This document shows positions 17,860 through 24,924 of a DNA stretch of 64,000 nucleotides, one piece after another. Position 1 is the stretch's first letter. Each line of letters begins with the position of its first letter. This stretch comes from Chitinophagaceae bacterium (GTDB taxonomy: Bacteria; Bacteroidota; Bacteroidia; Chitinophagales; Chitinophagaceae): positions 62,001 to 126,000 of the forward strand of contig CANGIT010000005.1 in NCBI GenBank assembly GCA_947454155.1, read 5' to 3'. The notes beneath the pieces are model-generated. The model did not search any database and was not told the origin of the DNA. It saw only the letters and a list, made by a program, of their open reading frames with translations. The position numbers and the translations under genes were made by a program.

Positions 17860-18002
17860 GTTGCAGGTGAAATTAAACAACTATTTTCTAATTTAATTTG
17901 GATTCTACCAAGTTAAAGTATCAAACACATTTTTGTTGTTTATTTTATATATTTATTTTAAATTTAGGTAATAAACTATACTTTTAATAACTTCATAATA
18001 CA

Positions 18003-18281
18003 TTGAAAAAATTAATTACAATATTTATAATTTTTAGCTTTATACTTCTTGCTATAGCGAGTGGAGATTCAAAAAATTCAAGTTCGTCACTAGGAGCTGA
18101 CGAAGCTCGATGTCTAACTTGCTATAAAGTATTTAAAAAAGCAGATGGGTGGTGTTATGATGTTGGGGGTATAGGAACACAGAATTGTAGTGGAGATAGA
18201 AACTTTTGTTCATTCTACTGTGCCTCACAAAGAGGGAAAGAAAACACACCTAAAAGCTGGCAAAAACAATACAACAATTAA
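18003..18281 (+). CDS. Small membrane-anchored Cys-rich protein
   Basis: 92 residues. The start is a TTG at 18003 (the product begins MKKLITIFIIFSFILLAIASG); no ATG is available in the right place. A hydrophobic segment is followed by a short Ser-rich linker and a C-terminal part with seven cysteines (CLTC, WC, NC, FCSFYC). The spacing suggests a zinc-binding or disulfide-bonded domain. No family is recognised. It is followed by a gene of similar style on the same strand. Confidence 0.55.
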   Translation: MKKLITIFIIFSFILLAIASGDSKNSSSSLGADEARCLTCYKVFKKADGWCYDVGGIGTQNCSGDRNFCSFYCASQRGKENTPKSWQKQYNN

Positions 18282-18318
18282 ACACCGATTATCACTACTG
18301 TTCAATAATTTTTTTAAT

Positions 18319-18960
18319 ATGGCTTCACTCATAGAAAAATACAATATTTCCGAATTGGATGTTTACAAGCTTGCATTAATTGAAAGAAAAAAGGCGGGTT
18401 CAAGTTACATCCAAAAAGAAAGATTAAAAGCTGCAGCTTTAACCGTATTAAAGCCTTACAAAGTCAGTTTTTTGGACTTAGCTAAAATTACAAATGAAAT
18501 AAAATCAGGGGGTTTTGAAAACAACCAAGAGTTACAAAGAAAATATGCCGATATTAATTTAGAAGAACAAATTTCTAACGATAGTAATATTGGAAAATAT
18601 TACAGTGGTGTTATTGATACTTTTAAGTCATATAGTAAAGGAAAGAAAGCTGCCATAATAATTGGTATTCTATTGGTTTTATCATTTTTTATGCAAAACA
18701 ACAACTCCTCAGGTTCTTCTTCAAACTCATCTAGCACAAATAATAATAGCCAAAGTTGTTTAGGAAATGAAGGTTGTATTTCCAAAGTAAGAGAAAATTT
18801 CACTAATACTGGGAAAACAATTTTAGGCGAAGAGTATATCGGGAATGGTAAATTTGGCATTTCCTTTATGGATAGTCAAAACCCAGGTGCATATAATGCT
18901 ACTGTTACAACAGACTGCAATTGTAATGTAACCAATGTTAATGTGTCAACTATTCATTAA
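18319..18960 (+). CDS. Membrane protein with Ser/Asn linker, unknown function
   Basis: 214 residues from the ATG at 18319; the frame stays open upstream to 18190 but there overlaps the preceding gene. The N-terminal 115 residues are soluble and helical, with no recognised family (IEKYNISELDVYKLALIERKKAG). One membrane helix lies at about 118-132, then NNNSSGSSSNSSSTNNNSQS, then an exposed C-terminal domain with four cysteines. The N-terminal part would lie in the cytoplasm and the C-terminal part in the periplasm. The function is unknown. Confidence 0.65.
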   Translation: MASLIEKYNISELDVYKLALIERKKAGSSYIQKERLKAAALTVLKPYKVSFLDLAKITNEIKSGGFENNQELQRKYADINLEEQISNDSNIGKYYSGVIDTFKSYSKGKKAAIIIGILLVLSFFMQNNNSSGSSSNSSSTNNNSQSCLGNEGCISKVRENFTNTGKTILGEEYIGNGKFGISFMDSQNPGAYNATVTTDCNCNVTNVNVSTIH

Positions 18961-19023
18961 TTGAATATAAAATGAAGAGTTATATATTTGACAGATTAAT
19001 TTTATATACTCCAAATTAATCCT

Positions 19024-19671
19024 TCATATTAATCTTCTCACAATCCCCGGAGAAAACTCACAACCATTCCTTGTCTTATATCCTTTAGAATTCAACTGCC
19101 GTGATATTTCAGTGTAATTAATATATCCATACTTCATTTCGAAGTGTTCAATAAAAACCCTAGCCATCTTCCAATTCTCATTTTCAAATCTGTTTTTAAT
19201 AATGGTTTCAACACCTTTTTTCCTTGCCTCATCAGTGAGGTTTTGGGGTGAGCCAAGTTTAATGCCTCTTTTTTTGAGTTCGTTTAACCCTCTTTTTGTA
19301 CGGCTTGAAATCAACTCTCGCTCCCATTGTGCAACACTTCCAAAAATACCAAGAGTCAATGTGTTGAGTTCAGGTAAATCAATACAACGAAGTTTAACAC
19401 CTTTGTTTCGTAGGGTAAAGAGAAATTCTACTTCACGAGACAACCTATCCAATTTTGTGAACAATAAAGTATATCCATTTTTGATACAAAGATTAATTGC
19501 GTAGTCTAATCCAATCCGATTGTTCTTTTTACCGCTTTCCTGTTCAGTGACAATTTCAATAAGTTCATCACCATTTGATTGAATGAATTGATGAATCCGT
19601 GATTTCTGTTCTTCTAATCCTAACACTTGACGACCAGTACTGGTGCGGACATAACCTATGTATTTTTCCAT
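19024..19671 (-). CDS. Small serine recombinase (resolvase/invertase type)
   Basis: 215 residues. The catalytic domain has the nucleophile Ser11 (YVRTSTGRQ), then FTKLDRLSRE near residue 75-80, LGIFGSVAQWERELISSRTKRGL around 107-129, which is the dimerisation helix region, and a C-terminal segment ISRQLNSKGYKTRNG that is probably the DNA-binding helix-turn-helix. It probably resolves or inverts DNA at sites close to its gene. It is the second recombinase of the region. A sequence resembling its first codons is repeated upstream of the polymerase-like gene (see findings). Confidence 0.88.
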   Translation of the reverse strand: MEKYIGYVRTSTGRQVLGLEEQKSRIHQFIQSNGDELIEIVTEQESGKKNNRIGLDYAINLCIKNGYTLLFTKLDRLSREVEFLFTLRNKGVKLRCIDLPELNTLTLGIFGSVAQWERELISSRTKRGLNELKKRGIKLGSPQNLTDEARKKGVETIIKNRFENENWKMARVFIEHFEMKYGYINYTEISRQLNSKGYKTRNGCEFSPGIVRRLI

Positions 19672-19781
19672 AAAATTGATTTATGGCTAAGGTATGGAAC
19701 TGGATTTAGCAAACCTTAAACGAGGGATTGAAATCCGCTACTATACTGAATTTTAGCGTTTTACTAGGAGAATTCATCACA

Positions 19782-19809
19782 CCTTCCTGTCAGATGACAG
19801 AAAGGTTTT
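19782..19809 (-). terminator. Possible terminator hairpin between the resolvase and 19840 genes
   Basis: CCTTCCTGTC (19782-19791) pairs with GACAGAAAGG-type bases (19796-19805), leaving a four-base loop and one imperfect pair that is G-U on the minus-strand RNA. T residues follow only on the plus side (19806-19809). The direction is therefore uncertain. Confidence 0.35.
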
Positions 19810-19839
19810 GTCGTTGATTCAAACTTTGTTTGGCATTCA

Positions 19840-20010
19840 TTAACAATCCCATTTATCATAGTCAACATAATAACGACCTGTCATTTTTGTAAACTTCTTT
19901 TTAATTTTTTCAAATTGGCTGCACAAACTTCTTTCATCTGAAGTTGTAATAATTAATTTTTTTTCTTCGCCATCAGTAATTATGATTTTTAAACTGTTTT
20001 CGTCTTTCAT
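19840..20010 (-). CDS. Hypothetical protein
   Basis: 56 residues from the ATG at 20010, charged and soluble (LKIIITDGEEKKLIITTSDE, then CSQFEKIKKKFTK). No family recognised. The longer frame to 20055 has an unlikely Ile-rich extension. It lies between the resolvase and the ParB-methyltransferase genes, on the same strand as both. Confidence 0.5.
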   Translation of the reverse strand: MKDENSLKIIITDGEEKKLIITTSDERSLCSQFEKIKKKFTKMTGRYYVDYDKWDC

Positions 20011-20161
20011 AATGTTTTGTTTAATAATAATTATTGTGAAATAAATTTGAGCCAATCTAAATGTTGCTCACCGGTAACCTGTTCAGAAAAATCAGATTAT
20101 AATTTAAAGAAATGACACTGGATTTTGTTAACAGATTAATTATCAAATCAGTTCGTTATTC

Positions 20162-20362
20162 TCAAATGGAACAATGTCTTGAACGAATTGGTTTATTAAT
20201 CAAACACCCTAACTGCGCCAACCAAAATTCAGTATTAAATTCCTCTGGCGGGGATTCCAAGGGTTCAAAATAATCTGAATTCCGATTGGCTTCAATTTTT
20301 TTAATTATACTCTCTTTACGACAAATTTTATTCATAAATTCTAATTGAAATTTATGCGGCAT
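20162..20362 (-). CDS. Hypothetical protein overlapping the methyltransferase end
   Basis: 66 residues, soluble, with a Glu-rich middle (EPLESPPEEFNTEFWLAQLG). Its ATG at 20362 overlaps the last codons of the methyltransferase by 11 bases, suggesting translational coupling. The function is unknown. It could be an accessory protein of the methyltransferase. Confidence 0.5.
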   Translation of the reverse strand: MPHKFQLEFMNKICRKESIIKKIEANRNSDYFEPLESPPEEFNTEFWLAQLGCLINKPIRSRHCSI

Positions 20363-21941
20363 CCTTCAGATATTCTTTTTCAAACGCTTTAATATCATCA
20401 ATTGAAGGAAGATTGTCTTCAACCAATTTTAATCTTTTTACTCCAAATTTGTGTGACTTTATATCGGTATCGTATCCAATTGCATTACGACCTAATTGTA
20501 AGGCAACCGCTGCAGAGGTCGCAGTACCTGAGTATATATCCAAAATCGTATCCCCGGGTTCAGAACAATTCAAAATTGGTAACAATGGAATATATGATGG
20601 GAAAGGAGCAAGGTGACGAAACTTTGAGTCTATATCTTCTAACTCAGACCAATTGAAAACACAACTCTCAATAATACGAGCAACATTTTGTTCATCCATA
20701 AATGTTTTAAATCTTTCTAATGGTCTCTTTAATGACCAACCCTTTTCTTTTTTAATACCCCTTTCACCATCATTACTTGATGGGATTACCTTAAACTTAC
20801 CCCCGGGTATCCAATGTTTAAATTCACGAAAGAAAAAGTTTGTCGGGTGTTTAGTAAAATGAAGTATTCGTTCAAAGTTCGGCATCAATCTATTATTAAC
20901 CGATTGGGGTTTTTGATTTTTTTTCCATATCCATTCGTCATTGAAATACCAACCATCCTCGACCATTTTGACAACATATTTTTGTGTTGCCATACAATGT
21001 TTACCATCATAGCTGTCCGCCATGACAACAAAAAAACTGCCAGTATCTTTCAATTTTTTGTAAACCCCTCTAGCCACTATCAATTGCTTATCAATATACT
21101 CATCAACAGTAGATTCTTCACCATGAGGTATTACACCTTTTGGTAAGACCCCATCCGGATAATATTTTTGACCAAAGTACGGATTTGATGTAGTACAAAC
21201 TGCAATGCTGTTATCAGGTATTGCTGATAAATCTTCGCAAGTTGAATTATGAAGTTCAAAGTGATTACCCTTGTAATAGTTCAGTCCTTCGTCAATTAGA
21301 TTTGGCTCCTCTTGTTCCTTTTTGTCTTTTTTGTACGATGTCATCAAAACAAACGCTTGATGAGGTTTCATTACACCCGACTCCAACTTCTCTAACAAAC
21401 CCAAACCTTTAACTTCATCATTTCCATTTTCAACAAAATCTTTAACTGCAATAACTTTACGAAGTGTGGATGCTGAAATACCACAACCACTTACTGCAGC
21501 AGCAATCTCAAACTTTTCCTTACCTACAAATCCGAAATCATCATCACCCAAATTGACATCCCCAATAGTTTCTCTTTTCTTTCCTTGAGAATCACCCAAG
21601 ACACCCAATAAGGTTTCAGCGTGCAGAGTTCTTTCAAGTAGAGACCGATTGGTTTTAATGTTCCTAAGAACATGCTGTTCTTCTATCTGTTCATCTGTGA
21701 AGTCAAAAATTTGAACATCTATCTCAGACCAATTAAGTTCGTTGGCGACTTTTAATCTACTGAGTCCATCAAAAATTTGAATCCGGTCTGCTCGTCTTAC
21801 GCCTGAAAGTGGAGTGAGTAGATAACCTGTAAACCTCATTGTGATGTTGAGGTTAGTAAGGTCTTTTTGACGATACAAATTAACTGCTGAAAAGTGTGGT
21901 TCTACTTGTGAGAGCGGTACTCTCTGGTTTAAATTTTTCAT
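20352..21941 (-). CDS. ParB-domain/DNA methyltransferase fusion
   Basis: 529 residues from the ATG at 21941. Residues about 1-200 are a ParB/Srx-like module with a degenerate core (IQIFDGLSRLKVANEL, then EEQHVLRNIKTNR). Residues about 222-529 are an amino-methyltransferase with motif order IV before I (beta class): TSNPYFG at 251-257 (catalytic motif usually S/D-PPY) and DIYSGTATSAAVALQLG starting at 468 (AdoMet motif, usually FxGxGT). It should methylate the exocyclic amine of adenine or cytosine. Fusions of this kind are common in phages and integrative elements, usually without a partner endonuclease, and none is seen here. Confidence 0.8.
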   Translation of the reverse strand: MKNLNQRVPLSQVEPHFSAVNLYRQKDLTNLNITMRFTGYLLTPLSGVRRADRIQIFDGLSRLKVANELNWSEIDVQIFDFTDEQIEEQHVLRNIKTNRSLLERTLHAETLLGVLGDSQGKKRETIGDVNLGDDDFGFVGKEKFEIAAAVSGCGISASTLRKVIAVKDFVENGNDEVKGLGLLEKLESGVMKPHQAFVLMTSYKKDKKEQEEPNLIDEGLNYYKGNHFELHNSTCEDLSAIPDNSIAVCTTSNPYFGQKYYPDGVLPKGVIPHGEESTVDEYIDKQLIVARGVYKKLKDTGSFFVVMADSYDGKHCMATQKYVVKMVEDGWYFNDEWIWKKNQKPQSVNNRLMPNFERILHFTKHPTNFFFREFKHWIPGGKFKVIPSSNDGERGIKKEKGWSLKRPLERFKTFMDEQNVARIIESCVFNWSELEDIDSKFRHLAPFPSYIPLLPILNCSEPGDTILDIYSGTATSAAVALQLGRNAIGYDTDIKSHKFGVKRLKLVEDNLPSIDDIKAFEKEYLKDAA

Positions 21942-21994
21942 TTTTGAAAATTTATAGTTAAAAAATAAAATACTCATTTATATATGTCTTTTGT

Positions 21995-22088
21995 TTTAAT
22001 GACATAGTTTTAAAAACAACAAAACCTTTTTTAAAAAAAATCAATATTATTAAATTATGTTTTTTTATTTAATGACATAGTTTTAAAA
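21995..22088. repeat. Pair of 21-base direct repeats upstream of the methyltransferase gene
   Basis: TTTAATGACATAGTTTTAAA plus one more A occurs at 21995-22015 and again at 22068-22088, 73 bases apart. The pair lies in the AT-rich gap between the methyltransferase start and the stop of the next minus-strand gene. It could be an operator pair or iteron-like binding sites. Confidence 0.7.
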
Positions 22089-22098
22089 TAAAAAAAAA

Positions 22099-22548
22099 CT
22101 ACAACGAACCCTCTTTCATTCTTCTAGCAATTGTCAGTTTCATTTTAACATGTGCAACTTTCATAGCTTTTGGACTTTTAGTATCATTATTAAAATCTTC
22201 CGCTTTTCCAAGATAAATTTTAACCTCTTTTCTTTTTCCTCCTTCCAGCGGCCAGAATGTTTTTGCTGTAAAATATTCAATATCCGTCTTGATATCTTTA
22301 GTTCTTGCCACATAAATTTGGGGAAATAGATAGACATGATATTGTAATAATTTCAAAATAGACCCCTCTATTTCATCTAAAGCATTCTTATTTTTTTTAA
22401 TTGTGTTTATAACATCTTGTTGAATTTTTTCTAACTCAGCTGGTGCGGCTATACCGGTTCTTTTTGTTTGAACCTTTGGTATAATGTGACCCGAGAATAA
22501 TTCAATCAGTTCATTATAAAATGGATATGTTGTTCGTTGCAATTTCAT
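22099..22548 (-). CDS. Hypothetical protein
   Basis: 149 residues, basic, soluble, no signal peptide or membrane helix. It contains a helical middle (AELEKIQQDVINTIKKNKNALDEIEGS) and a strand-rich part (DIEYFTAKTFWPLEGGKRKEVKIYLGK). I recognise no family. It is divergent from the polymerase-like gene across a 200-base gap with inverted repeats, so it could be a regulator or replication accessory. This rests on position only. Confidence 0.6.
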   Translation of the reverse strand: MKLQRTTYPFYNELIELFSGHIIPKVQTKRTGIAAPAELEKIQQDVINTIKKNKNALDEIEGSILKLLQYHVYLFPQIYVARTKDIKTDIEYFTAKTFWPLEGGKRKEVKIYLGKAEDFNNDTKSPKAMKVAHVKMKLTIARRMKEGSL

Positions 22549-22642
22549 AAACTATGGCAAAGATAGTTGATGACATATTTACCACCAAATATTTTTGAAA
22601 CTTTTTTCTAAATTATTTTCTTCCTTTCATCTGAGAGGAAGT

Positions 22643-22740
22643 ACTGGTGTTAGTTTTAAATTATTTTCATTGATATTTTTTTTTGCGACTTTTTTTATTT
22701 ATTATTTGATTGACTCAACACCGGTGCGGTCATAATCCTA
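22643..22740. repeat. AT-rich segment bracketed by inverted repeats upstream of the polymerase-like gene
   Basis: ACTGGTGTTAGT (22643-22654) and ACTCAACACCGGT (22713-22725) are near-perfect inverted copies flanking a 58-base, almost pure A/T stretch. The right copy continues into CGGTCATAATCC, which also resembles the 5' end of the resolvase gene at 19639-19658. The position just before the polymerase-like gene fits an origin or recombination site, but neither is shown. Confidence 0.55.
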
Positions 22741-22752
22741 GCCAAAATCTTA

Positions 22753-24510
22753 ATGCTTAAAAAAATTAAAGTCATAAAGACTAATGGAGGAAGTATGTCT
22801 AAAATAAATCAAAGTATGAAAATTATTGTACCGGTAGCTGTGGATGTAAATGAAATCTTAGCACCTCTAAATCTCACTAAAGCCAAGCATAAAAACCTGA
22901 AGAATAAAATCTATTACTTTCTATCAAGAATTGTGACGCACAACGAAAATTATCATTTGTATCTATTAACCAATGGGTATATTAAAATCAGTTCAATTCA
23001 GATGAAATCTATTTTGGGTAACAAATATTATTATCAGATAATTGATTTGTTGTCCAACCCTGGTGACCCAGTAATAGAAAGTGATGACTCATGGTACAAC
23101 CCGCAATCAAAGGATTTGAAAGGGTATTGTAAGGGGTATCGACTAGCATCAAAATATAACACCGGAGAGGTCGTATTCAAAACCATATCAGAAGGATTTG
23201 ATAAAAAAATCAAAAATAATAACAGCGGTAGAAATACTGAGCCAACCAAATTGGAAGGGTCACTTCATGGAACAGTAGATAAATGTGAAATCGAGAAACG
23301 ATATGATTTTCTATACAAACAATTTGAGCAGCACCAAATATCAATTGACTCAAGAGTTTATGATTACATCAGAAAATTTGGAAATCAATTACTGAACCGG
23401 GTAAAAGACAACAACCCTTTTCAAACAAAAATAATCTTAAACACAATTGGTCGATGGTTATATCAAATAGATAAAATCAACACTGGTCAATTATGGTGTC
23501 AAGTGTCTGAAGATAATCATAGATTAAACACTAATATCACTGGACTCAGAAAGGTACTAAGACCGTTTATAAAATGTGATGGTAAACCAATGGTTGAAGT
23601 TGATATAACTTCTTCACAACCATATATCCTTTCAACTTTAATGAATTATAAATTCTTTAATGAAACTACTAATGGTTATAATCTGCATACTATATATCCT
23701 GAATTGTATTATGAAATGAATAGTAGTAAATCAAATTCAACAAATAATATTGATTCATTAAATTACTATTCATCAATATCAGGTAATACTAATTATTACT
23801 TTTCATCAGTAAGTGGTAGTGGTTCATTTATGTGGTGTGATTTTTTAACTAATGATGAATACGATAGTATTAGACGATACCAACAATCTTCTTTCAACAC
23901 AGACTTTTATAAAGAAACCATAAAAATGTACTGCACCAAATTGAGTAAGCCTGTACCATTAGATTTGTCAATAGTAAGAGACGAGTTAAAGAAATCAATG
24001 ATGTTCGTATTGTTCGATAATAACATGAACCATCGTTATAACAACTCAAATATTCGATTATTCAAAAGTACTTATCCTGGAGTAGATAAATGGATTTGTG
24101 AGATGCACAACACAATCGGTAAAGAAAGATTTGCTTACCTACTTCAACGAACCGAGAGTTACTTGTTGCTAAATTCTGTGTGTCGTGATTTCATTAAGAA
24201 ATTTCCATTGGCGCCAGTGTTCACCATTCATGATTCGATACTAACCTACCCTGAATATTCACCAGACCTCACCAGTTTGGTTTTAAAGAGAATGGAAGAA
24301 ATAACAGGGGTAAGTGTAGGTGTAAAAAACAAACTTCACCAGATTGACCCGGAACCAACCATAAAGGATATCGACGATGAGTGGAGTAAAATTGAAAAAA
24401 TTAATAATCAAAAAAAGTATCAAAAAAAATCCGGTGGTGTATTCAGTTCGAATATTGAAAGGGGTTCTGAATTTTTGAATTTTCTGCCAAAAATTTTAAA
24501 ACACGCATAA
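22753..24510 (+). CDS. Divergent single-subunit polymerase-like protein of the element
   Basis: 585 residues. In the last 310 residues I see three spaced motifs like those of family A DNA polymerases and T7-type RNA polymerases. Motif A is VEVDITSSQPYIL (Asp284). Motif B is RDELKKSMMFVLFD, with R409, K413, M417 and F421 at the same four-residue steps as R627-K631-M635-Y639 of T7 RNA polymerase. Motif C is IHDSILTYP (Asp494; T7 has IHDSFGTIP). A Ser/Asn/Tyr-rich insert (residues 323-360) lies between A and B. The N-terminal 200 residues may be a winged-helix region. It probably replicates or transcribes the element. A GGAGG at 22785-22789 favours the ATG at 22795 as an alternative start (571 residues). 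The polymerase assignment is inference. Confidence 0.55.
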   Translation: MLKKIKVIKTNGGSMSKINQSMKIIVPVAVDVNEILAPLNLTKAKHKNLKNKIYYFLSRIVTHNENYHLYLLTNGYIKISSIQMKSILGNKYYYQIIDLLSNPGDPVIESDDSWYNPQSKDLKGYCKGYRLASKYNTGEVVFKTISEGFDKKIKNNNSGRNTEPTKLEGSLHGTVDKCEIEKRYDFLYKQFEQHQISIDSRVYDYIRKFGNQLLNRVKDNNPFQTKIILNTIGRWLYQIDKINTGQLWCQVSEDNHRLNTNITGLRKVLRPFIKCDGKPMVEVDITSSQPYILSTLMNYKFFNETTNGYNLHTIYPELYYEMNSSKSNSTNNIDSLNYYSSISGNTNYYFSSVSGSGSFMWCDFLTNDEYDSIRRYQQSSFNTDFYKETIKMYCTKLSKPVPLDLSIVRDELKKSMMFVLFDNNMNHRYNNSNIRLFKSTYPGVDKWICEMHNTIGKERFAYLLQRTESYLLLNSVCRDFIKKFPLAPVFTIHDSILTYPEYSPDLTSLVLKRMEEITGVSVGVKNKLHQIDPEPTIKDIDDEWSKIEKINNQKKYQKKSGGVFSSNIERGSEFLNFLPKILKHA

Positions 24511-24770
24511 CCCAAAAAGTCATCTTTCAGTACTTTTTTGCCAAAAATTTCTTGAACAACTCTGTTCTACTTAGTCATTTTTTATAGTATACCGGAGGCA
24601 AGGCGGGAGCCGGGGGAGTGATATGAACACCAATCCCATAATCAAGGGGGTGAATGGGGCAGGATATACATCAAAAAATCAAGTCGGAAAATATTAGTTA
24701 ATGATTTGGTAGCACACAAGATTTCGTATTGAGAATTTCAAAGTTTATAATTTAAAAAAAACAACATTAT
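24511..24770. other. Intergenic region with a G-rich island
   Basis: About 260 bases between the polymerase-like gene and a small gene. Most of it is AT-rich, but 24592-24665 is strongly G-rich on the plus strand (runs such as GGCGGGAGCCGGGGGAG, then GGGGG and GGGG). A 12-base direct repeat (TGCCAAAAATTT) occurs near 24484 and 24538. No convincing open frame is seen. It may hold a structured RNA, a transfer origin or an attachment site. Confidence 0.5.
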
Positions 24771-24905
24771 ATGATTAACGAAACAGAAAGTATGAGTATC
24801 CTAAATTCTGAGGGTGTCATTTACAAAAAAGATGACATGCGACTCATAAGAGACCTTTTGGTTACATTAGCCACAATTGAATTTGAATCTAAACAACAAT
24901 TTTAA
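24771..24905 (+). CDS. Small hypothetical protein upstream of the recombinase
   Basis: 44 residues starting MINETESMSILNSEGVIYK and ending in ESKQQF. The stop lies 19 bases before the recombinase start, so it is probably cotranscribed. Acidic N-terminus, helical middle (MRLIRDLLVTLATIEFE). It could be a recombination directionality factor by position, but no sequence feature proves it. Confidence 0.45.
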   Translation: MINETESMSILNSEGVIYKKDDMRLIRDLLVTLATIEFESKQQF

Positions 24906-24924
24906 TAATCAATAAAAAAAAACA

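Noticed and set aside
22706..22740. Tiny minus-strand peptide gene (MTAPVLSQSNNK) before the polymerase-like gene
   Set aside because: Too short to support, and it overlaps the inverted repeat that explains its sequence.
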